Shown piece by piece: positions 51,851 through 60,116 of a DNA stretch of 64,000 nt. The notes beneath the pieces were generated by a model. That model made no database searches, was not told the DNA's origin, and worked only from the letters and a program-made list of their open reading frames with translations. The position numbers were made by a program, and so were the translations under genes. Position 1 is the first letter of the stretch, and each line of letters opens with the position of its first letter. Source of the stretch: Pseudomonadota bacterium (GTDB taxonomy: Bacteria > Bdellovibrionota_C > UBA2361 > SZUA-149 > DAOLCO01). Where the stretch lies: contig JAIYCX010000012.1 in the NCBI GenBank assembly GCA_027487795.1, positions 62,001-126,000 on the forward strand, in the 5' to 3' direction.

Positions 51851-51943
51851 TTAATATTTCTCACGAATACCATTTTTAAGTCTATAGACAACACTATTAA
51901 AATTGGCCTCTCGCTCTAGCATTTCTATGCTACCATCAGGAAC
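51851..51943 (-). pseudogene. Remnant: last 30 codons of a second copy of the 359-aa binding protein gene
   Basis: The minus strand translates as VPDGSIEMLEREANFNSVVY followed by RLKNGIREKY and a stop. It differs from the end of the 49585-50664 protein at only four residues. It sits at the same distance upstream of copy B as the intact gene does from copy A, and the spacer (51802-51850) also resembles 49539-49584. No 5' part is present; the homology stops at 51943. Confidence 0.85.
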
Positions 51944-52003
51944 TTCCTGTTCCCCCTTCCCTCCTCGAGCATTTTCTTCCTGTTTAGCTTCTTAAATAAA
52001 AAG

Positions 52004-52026
52004 ATAGACTTATGGGTAATAGTAAG
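52004..52026. repeat. 23-bp motif shared with 39496-39518
   Basis: TATGGGTAATAGTAAG with ATAGAC before it, one difference in 23 from the other copy. It is intergenic, just beyond the breakpoint of the duplicated binding-protein unit. The rest of the gap 51944-52190 shows no gene. Confidence 0.6.
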
Positions 52027-52190
52027 GGGGCTAGGGCAGTGCTGGCAGCAAAAATCTAACTTTGAATAGTCATTCGAGTAGAAAAGAGCTCATTTTATTT
52101 CAGTTTCTTATTGCATTACTTTATTAAATAAGATTAAGATTAAATGGTCTTAAATGTTCTTTCACAGGTTCTTTTGTATAGGGTAGTTAA

Positions 52191-52907
52191 ATGAGCACCT
52201 TCATCGGCGATGGATTTTGTTTTGGTGATGTGGTTTCCAGTGATTTGCTGTTGCAGTTAAAAAATGAAGTTCTTGTAGCGTGCCAATTAGGAGACGAGAG
52301 AGGTCGGGAAGGAGAAGTCGATCGATTGTTTGAATTGACATTATTGCAACAAAAACTTCCTCATACGTTTTTGCTATCTGAAATAGCTAATAATTTTGCT
52401 TCTAAGCTAATTGGCAGAGAAGCTGAGCTCATCATGTCTCAGTTAGTAGTTAGAAAAAGTGGCTCCATGGGCGTTCCGTTTCATGTTGACGGAAGACCAA
52501 CAGTAAAGACTTGGAATGAGATGCCTTTTTGTCAAGTTATTGTCGGAGTTCCACTAACTGAAGTTAACACTAGGCAAAGTGGAAACCTGATCTATAAGCA
52601 GGGAGCTCACCTCACTGTTTGTAATTTTATCAAAAAAAATATTACACGATTTTTAGAGATGGATAAAGATGTGGCTTTTCGCGAAGTTTATGACTTTGTT
52701 AGAAATCTGGACATGCCGCAATTAGCATTGAATTGGAGTCCGGGGCAGATGTACGCAATGCATGCTTTACTTCCTCACGGCGTAGAAGAAAATCAGAATG
52801 CAGAGAGACCTGTTTGGTATTTCCGTTTTGGTAATCCTATGCATAAAGGAGCAACTGGATTCAACTCAGCTTTTAAAGGCATAGACTGGCCAATCATACT
52901 TGATTAG
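52191..52907 (+). CDS. 2-oxoglutarate/Fe(II) oxygenase-like (PhyH-type) protein, 238 aa
   Basis: No close family is recognised, but the iron-site pattern of the cupin-type dioxygenases is visible: His-x-Asp in PFHVDGRPT (about residues 99-101), then GNLIYKQGAHL (jelly-roll turn), the distal His in HALLPHGVEEN and an Arg in RPVWYFRF that could bind 2-oxoglutarate. This order (HxD...H...R) is that of phytanoyl-CoA dioxygenase-like enzymes. The substrate is unknown. It is monocistronic, with an intrinsic terminator at 52954-52981. Its coding sequence looks less AT-rich than the neighbouring solute-binding protein genes. Confidence 0.65.
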   Translation: MSTFIGDGFCFGDVVSSDLLLQLKNEVLVACQLGDERGREGEVDRLFELTLLQQKLPHTFLLSEIANNFASKLIGREAELIMSQLVVRKSGSMGVPFHVDGRPTVKTWNEMPFCQVIVGVPLTEVNTRQSGNLIYKQGAHLTVCNFIKKNITRFLEMDKDVAFREVYDFVRNLDMPQLALNWSPGQMYAMHALLPHGVEENQNAERPVWYFRFGNPMHKGATGFNSAFKGIDWPIILD

Positions 52908-52953
52908 TAGTGATTTTTTTGAAGGATGATTAATTAAATAGGTTAATTGTTTT

Positions 52954-52981
52954 GAGACTAGTTTTGGCTAGTCTCTTTTTT
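52954..52981 (+). terminator. Intrinsic terminator
   Basis: GAGACTAG (52954-52961), loop TTTTGG, CTAGTCTC (52968-52975), then six T. The stem is the same as in the terminator at 24825. Confidence 0.92.
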
Positions 52982-53016
52982 AGATTAAATTATTAAGAAT
53001 GTCTTAAAGAAATTTC

Positions 53017-53592
53017 TTAACTTAACCAACCCTTTTCTTTTGCTTCTATTAACTGTGGATATAGGTAATCCCATAATTCTGGAATAAGTTCTTTTATAAA
53101 AGAATTTTTATCAATAACTTGTTGAAGAGTGATATTATTTTCTTTCCAACTTTGTCCATTGTTATTTAGATTCTGAATCATTGGTATCATGCGATCTATT
53201 AAGTATGCATATTTAGAGTCAATGGTTTCTCTAGTTTCGTATTCAAGCCATAAGTTTTTTAATTCTTCACATATTTCTACTGGCAACAGACCAAAAATTC
53301 TAATTGCAGCTTTTAGTTCGTTTTCTGTATCTGTATGATTATTGTCATAAACAAATTTATCACCAGCATCAATTTCAACAATGTCATGAACTAAGAGCAT
53401 TTTTATTATTCGCTCTTTATTAATATTTGCATCAGTGAAATTTTCTATGAGAAGTGCAATTAGAGATACCGTCCAACTATGCTCTGCGGAATTTTCATAT
53501 CGATCTAGGCCGATAACTTTTGTTTTTCTAAGAATACTTTTTAATTTTTCAGTTTCTATTATGAAGGAGAAGAGTTGTTGGAAATTTTTCAT
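53017..53592 (-). CDS. HD-domain protein (HDDC2/YfbR-like), 191 aa
   Basis: Small HD phosphohydrolase of the HDDC2 type. NSAEHSWTVSLIALLIE carries the first His, LLVHDIVEIDAGDKF the HD pair, and YLIDRMIPMIQNLNNNGQSW the Asp ligand. Relatives are 5'-deoxynucleotidases or nucleoside phosphate hydrolases. Length is normal. The gap of about 390 nt to the next gene upstream holds repeat copy 6 and a solo arm, so it is probably transcribed on its own. Confidence 0.88.
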   Translation of the reverse strand: MKNFQQLFSFIIETEKLKSILRKTKVIGLDRYENSAEHSWTVSLIALLIENFTDANINKERIIKMLLVHDIVEIDAGDKFVYDNNHTDTENELKAAIRIFGLLPVEICEELKNLWLEYETRETIDSKYAYLIDRMIPMIQNLNNNGQSWKENNITLQQVIDKNSFIKELIPELWDYLYPQLIEAKEKGWLS

Positions 53593-53636
53593 AATCTAAG
53601 CAGCTTTTTTGTAACCTTTAACTATTCCCCCAACCG

Positions 53637-53784
53637 AGTTCTAAACTCTTAAACTTTCCTAATCTCATTCTCGCACATTCCTCCGGAATGTAGCTGCGAG
53701 GTGCCCTAAATTTTTTTAGCTAAATTTAGCTAAGGAAAAAAATTTACTCGAAGTCCGATTAGTAAAATTCAAGAGTTCAGAACT
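53637..53784. repeat. Cruciform intergenic repeat, copy 6 (forward orientation)
   Basis: The arms 53637-53664 and 53757-53784 (28 nt, four mismatches) belong to the GAACCCTTAAGTCTT family. The core has ACATTCCtccGGAATGT and the AT hairpin. Unlike copies 1-4 it lies between two same-strand genes, upstream of the HD gene. Confidence 0.85.
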
Positions 53785-53918
53785 CTCCTCCCCTCTCTTT
53801 TATTGTTTTATTAAATACTATGCAACAGTATATTCATTAATGGAGTTCTTACTATTTCTTATGTGGATTATCTCTATGTGCGAGTTGAGGAGATTGTTGA
53901 AATATTTTCGAAAAACTT

Positions 53919-53960
53919 AATTGATGAAATAAGTTCAGACCCCTTAAGTCTTGATCAATC
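53919..53960. repeat. Solo arm relic of the cruciform repeat
   Basis: AATAAGTTCAGACCCCTTAA, then GTCTTGATCAATCGA, closely resembles one arm of copy 3 (27121-27151). No core or partner arm follows. It lies 22 nt from the end of the Nudix-like gene. Confidence 0.55.
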
Positions 53961-53981
53961 GAAATTTTAGTGAATAGTTGG

Positions 53982-54911
53982 TTAAGCAAAGCACACGTTA
54001 TTATCTCTTGCAGTTTGTAGAGCAGTCGTACATTGCAGCGTTTTTAAATTTGAAGATGTAACTAATTCAGTATTTCTATTAAATGGCTCTGGATCTATAA
54101 TCATATAATTCATATTATCATCTAGTACAGCAAAGAAGCGAGCGCATAGTGTTAAGCCCTGAATAGAGTTATCAAAGCTAGCCATAAAATTTGTTTCTTC
54201 GAACTCTGAATCTTCGGGCATTTTTAAATAAACTTTTTTGATATTCGTGGGCATTTTAAGATTTTTTACTTTTAAAATGCGATATTCAAAATTTGAGTTT
54301 TTATAATTTGAAGGCAAGTGAGAGCGAATATGTTTTTCTTGCCAATTTTTTAAGGTAATAATTTTTTTAGATTCTTCTTCGTTGTTTTGAAATTCTTCAA
54401 GAACTGGAACTAATATTTTTATTATATCTTCATCTTTATGGTATTCAAGCAGTCCAATTTCTTGCGCAAGTTCTTCTTGGATTGACCATAAAGGGTGTCT
54501 GCCACAAAGTCCTCCAGGAGCAGTCCACTTACCTGGATTTGAAGGAGCGCTCATATCACGTTGCAATAAGGGCATGGCCCTTAAGTTTTTGTAATCTAGT
54601 TCTAATAAAGCTGAAACACCAAGAATATAAGTACTATTCTCTAGTTTATATTTTCCAGATCTTACTTGGCTTCGTGTTGGAAGCTTTTTACCTATATGTT
54701 GAAAAATTGTATTTGAAAGGTTTTCATTAGAAACAATAATTAAGTCGTCTGGTTTTATGGAAATAAATATCTCTCGATCATTTTCTTGGACATTTGCAGT
54801 AAGTGCAAACTTTCTCAGGTCTTCGCCTTCGTATGATAATAATGTTATTGCATTTGTAGGGTATGCAAGTTCTTTGTTAGATTTATTTAACTCTTTTTTT
54901 CTTATTAACAT
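53982..54911 (-). CDS. Nudix-like protein with degenerate Nudix box, 309 aa
   Basis: The segment GKWTAPGGLCGRHPLWSIQEELAQEIGLLE looks like a Nudix entry: the strand with the Pro-Gly-Gly turn and an EELxQEIGL helix. However, the box is two residues shorter than G-x5-E-x7-REUxEExGU, the first Glu is Pro, and R is replaced by E. The helix keeps a Glu pair that could still bind Mg2+. The N-terminal 100 residues and the C-terminus are unrecognised. It could be a non-catalytic Nudix protein or an enzyme with shifted ligands. The gene seems to be alone. Confidence 0.6.
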   Translation of the reverse strand: MLIRKKELNKSNKELAYPTNAITLLSYEGEDLRKFALTANVQENDREIFISIKPDDLIIVSNENLSNTIFQHIGKKLPTRSQVRSGKYKLENSTYILGVSALLELDYKNLRAMPLLQRDMSAPSNPGKWTAPGGLCGRHPLWSIQEELAQEIGLLEYHKDEDIIKILVPVLEEFQNNEEESKKIITLKNWQEKHIRSHLPSNYKNSNFEYRILKVKNLKMPTNIKKVYLKMPEDSEFEETNFMASFDNSIQGLTLCARFFAVLDDNMNYMIIDPEPFNRNTELVTSSNLKTLQCTTALQTARDNNVCFA

Positions 54912-54976
54912 ATATTTTTACAATAGCAGAGCGTTTAGATCCTTCCAAGTAATAGATGATTTTTAAAAAATAAAAA

Positions 54977-55006
54977 AATGCCCAGAGAAAGATTTCTCCA
55001 GGCATT
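54977..55006 (-). terminator. Terminator of the helicase gene
   Basis: AATGCC/GGCATT outer and GAGAAA/TTTCTC inner stems (54977-55006). On the minus strand they are followed by TTTTTTT, 48 nt after the helicase stop. Confidence 0.8.
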
Positions 55007-55053
55007 AAAGTAAACCTACGTAATAACACTTTGACAAATTTTACGGGTTTCCC

Positions 55054-58000
55054 TTATCGACTCTTGACCCGTAGGGCAAGTGTCCACATATTTTCGAGTT
55101 CGAAAACAAGAAGTTCAATCTCCTTACCTGCGACGATCTCAGTATCGAGAATAGTAGCGGGACGACCGTACGTCCATGTAGTAAGAGGAAGACCTTGACC
55201 AAACTCTAGAATACTTTTATCGCTACTAACAATGCATCCAGAAGAACTAGTTAGTCGATACAGATTGCTAGGATTCCAGTTGATCTTATGTCCTGTGAGA
55301 GGACAATTAAGATACTTTCTTCGCATCTCTTCAAGAAAATCATTCTGCTTTGCGCTTAAACCAAATGAACCTTCAGGAGCTTTAATCTCCTTAGTTTCAA
55401 GTCTAAGAACCGTAGCAATTTGCTTTTCTGTAAGTTCTGCTCGTGGATACTGAACAACTTGGAAAGTACTTGATGTCGGATTTGACTTGTCAGGGCAAAT
55501 CCAAGTTAGTACTAGCTCATTTGATTGAAAAGAATCCCAGCACATTGTGCCATCAGAACTCTTTTTATCACAGGCCCTTGTGGTTCCGTCTTCACGAATG
55601 ACCCATACGTCTGAAAGATTAGTAGCTCCTTCTCTTTGTCTTACAAAACTAAATTTTCCGAGCTCGTCTTTTTTGAGCTTGGAGAAAATTTCATTTTGCT
55701 TGTTCCAAAGTTCGGTTGCTTCTTCAAGATAATGAAACCAAGTCGGTTCGAACAGATTGGTAATCTTCGAAAACTCCAGAACGCCATATGCAAGCAAGAG
55801 CTCATTCGTTAAAAAATGAACTCCATACTGTACACGTGCAATTTGTGGAAATTCTCCTTGAAGATCTCCCAAACTTCTTTGCATATTGTTTTCACTCTTT
55901 GCAATGAAGTTCAGATACTGATCACCACAATCTCTTGAGGACATAAGTCTTATTAGCTGATCATACTGTGTATACAACTGAGTGTAACCACCGTTCTCAT
56001 CAAGCTTTACTCTAATTCTGATCTCACTACCTGATGGTAAGATCAAAGTTTCGTCTTTAAGACTCTTCCATTCCTGTCCTTCTAGGTCTACTTCTGGACC
56101 GAAAACTCCGTAGCGAATTGCCTTTTCTCCGATTCCTGAAATGTTGATTGTTTCAGGATGAAGCTTTAGAAATTCGCTCACATCCGTATCGAGACTTTCC
56201 TCTGGATACAGTGACTCAGGATCCTTAATCTCTCTTACAGAGCAAGCATCGCCAAGTTGCCTTTCAAGTAAAGGACGTAATATTCTTTCATTCCAAATAT
56301 CATATCTGAAATTAGGAAATCTGTCCTTAATGTCCCTAAAACGCTCGTTTCGAGAACGTATACTTTCAATCACTTTCGATAGTCTTTGTGGAACTATTGA
56401 ACGTGTGTTGAAAATAGTCTCGATCAACCAGTCAAGAAAAACACGTTTTGCCACAGGCAAATCAGTACACTTAACTTGTTGTTCTTGTCCAAGTGCTTCA
56501 CCAAACAAAAATAAATCTTGCCTGATTACAACTTGGTCAAGTACAGGGTCATACTCAGGAGTACCTTGAGTACTAGTTCTAAAACCAAAAGCCTCCTTAT
56601 CTCCTACCAACTCAAGAAGCCAATTTACTTTTATTCTTGAAAGGAAAGTGACAATTGGAAATGTTGATTTTATTCCATCACGTATAGTGGGAATCTCTCT
56701 AGGAATTCCTACAACTAGGTTACCTCTTAGCAGAGATACGATTCCTACTCTGTTTGGATTTCGTATTCCCCGTCTGCCGACAAGAAAACCTCCACCACAA
56801 ACGTAAACATTCCCAAGCAAGCCCGCCGTAATGCAAATGAGAATTTGCTCACGATCGCCAGTCGAGTCGATTCTGTAATCCTGTTTTAGACTATCAAAGA
56901 GCGCAGATCGACACGATTGAGCGCGTCTCCAATTTCCAACAAGTATTCCTTGTTCTTTAAGATTTCCTTTGACGTGACCGTCACGAAGAGCTTTAAAAAC
57001 AGATAACTGAGCTAGTAGCTCAGATTCTCTTTCATTCCCAGTGTAATCTTTCCAATCTTCGCTCTTTCTATCAACAATTCCTTGTGACTCAAGAATAGCG
57101 ACAATTGTCATTACATCGGCAAGCACGCCTCGTTCAATCGCTTCAACTATCATCCTTCCAGTAGTGATACCGAGAGGAAGTCTGGCAACTTTACGACCAA
57201 TATCAGTGACTTTACCGTTTGCATCAATGCATCCGGTAATTCTCAAAGATTGCTTTGCTAAAGCAAGGTCTTGACGATTTGGCTGATGGAACAAATCCAT
57301 TATTTCGAGATCGATTTCTCTCTCTAATAACTGGAGCATCATTTTATCAAGCCGAACACGACGAATTTCAGGAATCGGAAACTCCGTTTGAGTATCGTAT
57401 GGTCCAAGTTCTAGGTGAGATATATAAATACCATTTCTGCATCTTCCAGCACGTCCTTTTCTTTGCTTCATTTGAGCAAGAGAAATTGGAAGTGTTAGTA
57501 ATGCGTCGATGCCATTTACTACCACTGACCTTTTTTCTAGACCAGTATCGACGACAGCGTCAATGTCTGGAATCGTCAAAGATGTTTCTGCGACATTTGT
57601 AGCAACAACAACCTTGCATCGATCATACGAAGCCATTGCCAGATCTTGTTCTTCTGACGAAAGCTTGGAATGGAGTGGGATCCTTTCTGCATCGACACCC
57701 ATTTGCTTGAGTTTTTTAATACAATCATTGATTTCTTCTTCGCCTGGTTGAAATACCAAGACGTTTTTACCCTCTTTAACGAGGGTAGCGACATCGTCCT
57801 CTACTGAAAAACCGCGTGCGCGATCTTCGATAGGAAAGAGTCTACCTTCCACGTTGATGATAGGTGCATTGTCAAAGAAAGCTGAAAGCCCTTCGGCTTC
57901 TATCGTAGCGGACATCAAAACTATCCGAAGATTCGGAAAGTCATTGAGTATGCGCTTGATATAACCAACAAGAACTTCGATACTTATGTCCCATTCGTGA

Positions 58001-58395
58001 ACTTCATCAAGAATCAAGACATCAGCAGCCGCGCTACTACCGGATTGAATCAGTTGTTCGATCAGAGCAAGAGCATTTGTACAGACAAGAATACGTGTTT
58101 CATTGCTTTGTACGCGATCGTCGTCTTGGCCAGTATTGCCTAAACGATAACCAACGATCGTACCAAGAAGGACATCCATTTCTACTGCAATACGTTTTGC
58201 AACTGTTTTTGCAGCTAGTCTTCTAGGCTGACCTAAGACTGTTAAGCCATAGCCAGCTTTGTAACAATATTGTGCGACCTGAGTGGATTTTCCACTTCCA
58301 GTATCGCCAACGACTAATGTCACTCTATTATTCCGAATTGTGTGAATAATTAGATTTTCGTGCTTTGCAATAGGAAGATCTAAAGAACAGATCAT
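55054..58395 (-). CDS. DEAH-type ATP-dependent helicase (HrpA/HrpB-like) with long unrecognised C-terminus, 1113 aa
   Basis: Superfamily 2 DExH helicase: motif I GDTGSGKST (residues 30-38), motif II DEVH near 130, SAT (motif III) in IVLMSATIEAEG, motif V VVATNVAETSLTIPDIDAVVDTG and motif VI QRKGRAGR. A HA2-like helical region follows to about residue 480. The remaining 600 residues do not show the typical HrpA (OB-fold plus DUF3418) or HrpB ending that I know. It has no neighbour in its transcript and its own terminator. ATG 58395 has AAAGG upstream. RNA is the likely substrate. Confidence 0.88.
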   Translation of the reverse strand: MICSLDLPIAKHENLIIHTIRNNRVTLVVGDTGSGKSTQVAQYCYKAGYGLTVLGQPRRLAAKTVAKRIAVEMDVLLGTIVGYRLGNTGQDDDRVQSNETRILVCTNALALIEQLIQSGSSAAADVLILDEVHEWDISIEVLVGYIKRILNDFPNLRIVLMSATIEAEGLSAFFDNAPIINVEGRLFPIEDRARGFSVEDDVATLVKEGKNVLVFQPGEEEINDCIKKLKQMGVDAERIPLHSKLSSEEQDLAMASYDRCKVVVATNVAETSLTIPDIDAVVDTGLEKRSVVVNGIDALLTLPISLAQMKQRKGRAGRCRNGIYISHLELGPYDTQTEFPIPEIRRVRLDKMMLQLLEREIDLEIMDLFHQPNRQDLALAKQSLRITGCIDANGKVTDIGRKVARLPLGITTGRMIVEAIERGVLADVMTIVAILESQGIVDRKSEDWKDYTGNERESELLAQLSVFKALRDGHVKGNLKEQGILVGNWRRAQSCRSALFDSLKQDYRIDSTGDREQILICITAGLLGNVYVCGGGFLVGRRGIRNPNRVGIVSLLRGNLVVGIPREIPTIRDGIKSTFPIVTFLSRIKVNWLLELVGDKEAFGFRTSTQGTPEYDPVLDQVVIRQDLFLFGEALGQEQQVKCTDLPVAKRVFLDWLIETIFNTRSIVPQRLSKVIESIRSRNERFRDIKDRFPNFRYDIWNERILRPLLERQLGDACSVREIKDPESLYPEESLDTDVSEFLKLHPETINISGIGEKAIRYGVFGPEVDLEGQEWKSLKDETLILPSGSEIRIRVKLDENGGYTQLYTQYDQLIRLMSSRDCGDQYLNFIAKSENNMQRSLGDLQGEFPQIARVQYGVHFLTNELLLAYGVLEFSKITNLFEPTWFHYLEEATELWNKQNEIFSKLKKDELGKFSFVRQREGATNLSDVWVIREDGTTRACDKKSSDGTMCWDSFQSNELVLTWICPDKSNPTSSTFQVVQYPRAELTEKQIATVLRLETKEIKAPEGSFGLSAKQNDFLEEMRRKYLNCPLTGHKINWNPSNLYRLTSSSGCIVSSDKSILEFGQGLPLTTWTYGRPATILDTEIVAGKEIELLVFELENMWTLALRVKSR

Positions 58396-58462
58396 TCTAC
58401 TACCAACCTTTCTATAGGGGGATACCCATTTAAAATGTCAAAGAACAACCTCTTTCGTCTTG

Positions 58463-58478
58463 GTAGCTGTAAGGCTAC
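58463..58478 (-). promoter_or_regulatory. Small leader hairpins of the helicase gene
   Basis: GTAGC-tgtaag-GCTAC (58463-58478) is the clearest of several short hairpins in the helicase leader; others are CTCG...CGAG and GAC...GTC at about 58490-58520. The gap 58396-58890 otherwise contains two repeats and no supported gene. Confidence 0.35.
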
Positions 58479-58618
58479 ATAGACTCATCGGTCTCGAAAC
58501 CCATCGAGAGAGAAGTTTTCTTTTAGTTATGAAGATTTTAGCTAGTTAGGTGATGAAAAGTATGGAAAGATTTTAAGCCTTTCCTGCCTTCGAGTAATCA
58601 AAAAATTAAAATAAAAAT

Positions 58619-58732
58619 CGTCATCCCTGCGAAGGTTTTTGTATTTGTCACCTCTGCGTATGCAGGGGCAGGGACCCAGGAAATTTAATTATTTCAAAGA
58701 TCTGGATCCCCGCCTGCGCGAGGAAGACGATG
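58619..58732. repeat. Widespread-type intergenic palindromic repeat
   Basis: It starts CGTCATCCCTGCG and ends with CGCGAGGAAGACGA. Inner halves ACCCAGG and CTGGATCCCCGCCTGCG are imperfectly complementary. The sequence type (CGTCATCC...CCAGG...CTGGATCCCCGC...GACG) is the common dispersed palindrome of many proteobacteria and rickettsiae. It is one copy in this window. Confidence 0.7.
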
Positions 58733-58764
58733 GGGTGATTTTAGACTTATGGGTTATAATAAAT

Positions 58765-58891
58765 GCGAGCCTTCAGAATTATTCCGTAATTAAGGCTTTC
58801 GAAGGGGATATAAAAGCGGAGTTTACATTTGGTACATGAGCATTTTTAGCCCCTTCGAAAAAGCAAAGTACGGAAAATTATGAAGGCTCGC
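58765..58891. repeat. Long nested hairpin abutting a stop codon
   Basis: The arms 58765-58788 and 58869-58891 (GCGAGCCTTCA ... TGAAGGCTCGC) pair over about 23 nt. An inner stem GGCTTTCGAAGGGG / CCCCTTCGAAAAAGC extends the structure to an apical loop near 58815-58850. The right arm ends at the stop codon of the binding-protein gene (58891), so it probably acts as its terminator. Confidence 0.8.
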
Positions 58892-60027
58892 TAGTCAATC
58901 GCTTTAAATCCGTCTTTTCTGACTTCCATTACCCTAACGGGAGCCTTGAAGTATTTATCTCCTTCTGCGGTCTCTGTATAAACTGTTTCTCCTAGAACTC
59001 CAGTTCTTGTCTTAACAGATTTAATAGCTTGCATGATTTCTAGGCCGTTAGCGTATTTTTTATCAGTACATAAAGTTTTAATAATCAAACTCCCCACATC
59101 ATAGCCTTCGCCTCCAAATTTAAGCTGATTGTCATTATTATATTTTGAGGTGTAGCTAGCTCTAAAGTCTTCACTTACTAAGTTATTTGGATAAACTGCT
59201 CCGATTGAGCCATCTTTTGAAGCTTTAACTTCTACGGAACTTTCAAGAAAATCAGCACCTAATAATGTTTTATTCTCTAGCTTGCCTTTTAGAAGTCTAG
59301 TTAAGGTACTTATTTGACCAGGTAAGACGAATACTCCAACTCCGTCATAGTTCGCTTTTAAGATCTTAAAAATATATGGCTTAAAATCAGATTCGCTAGG
59401 GGATATGCTAGCAATTTCTTCTATCTTTAGATTATTTTTAGAAGAATCTATGAGACCTTGAACTAGTGAATTTAAATATTGATTTTCAGCTTTGACTATT
59501 CCTATAGTCTTCAAACCTTTTTTTATCAGATACTTTGATAAGGCCTCTCCGTATTCTAGACCAGAGTTTGTATTTCTAACCACATAATCTCTTCCAAAAC
59601 AAACTTTTGGATCTATGCCGTCTACCATAATTGGTATTTTTTTATTTTCAGCTATAGGAGCTAATACCTCGGACATCGGGCCTCCAAAAGCGTAAACTAA
59701 CTTAGTGCCTGTTGCAGCCAGTTTTTCAAAAGAAGAAACTGCTTTAGAGGAGCTATACTCTGAATCTTCATAAACGAAATCGCAGTTAGATGCTAAATTT
59801 TGATTGTCTTCTATTGCTAGTGTTAGGCCGTTTCTAATTGCGATTCCATATTCTGCAACTGCACCTGAAAGTGGAACTATTACTCCTACTTTTAATTTAG
59901 ATTCTGTAGTCGTATCATTTGCTAAAGCGTTATTAATAGTAGCAACAAAGCTTAAACAGATTAGTAGGCTTAAAATAGCTTTGATTAATATATTTGATTT
60001 AGAAGAAGTTTGAATTTTTGTAGTCAT
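58891..60027 (-). CDS. Branched-chain-type ABC substrate-binding protein, distant fourth copy
   Basis: A long N-terminus (MTTKIQTSSKSNILIKAILSL) leads into a signal peptide ending NNALA. Then comes KLKVGVIVPLSGAVAEYGIAIRNGLTLAIEDN, the Peripla_BP_6 opening, with GTKLVYAFGGPMSEVLAPIAENKKIPIM further on. The C-terminus has GGEGYDVGSLIIKTLC. It is homologous to the cluster at 48-52 kb but more diverged. There are no transporter partners nearby; the ligand is unknown. It probably shares a transcript with the small secreted protein gene upstream (60117), 89 nt away. Confidence 0.9.
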   Translation of the reverse strand: MTTKIQTSSKSNILIKAILSLLICLSFVATINNALANDTTTESKLKVGVIVPLSGAVAEYGIAIRNGLTLAIEDNQNLASNCDFVYEDSEYSSSKAVSSFEKLAATGTKLVYAFGGPMSEVLAPIAENKKIPIMVDGIDPKVCFGRDYVVRNTNSGLEYGEALSKYLIKKGLKTIGIVKAENQYLNSLVQGLIDSSKNNLKIEEIASISPSESDFKPYIFKILKANYDGVGVFVLPGQISTLTRLLKGKLENKTLLGADFLESSVEVKASKDGSIGAVYPNNLVSEDFRASYTSKYNNDNQLKFGGEGYDVGSLIIKTLCTDKKYANGLEIMQAIKSVKTRTGVLGETVYTETAEGDKYFKAPVRVMEVRKDGFKAID

Positions 60028-60116
60028 TTGTAAGATTGTATTTAGCTTTTTGAATCAGCTAAGCAATAAACTGAAAAGTAGAAGTTCGCAATAAAAAGGC
60101 TTTTAGAGATTTCTTT

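Noticed and set aside
58639-58839. 66-aa plus-strand frame in 58.6-58.8 kb
   Set aside because: It lies across two palindromic repeats and has no ribosome site; repeat-derived open frame.
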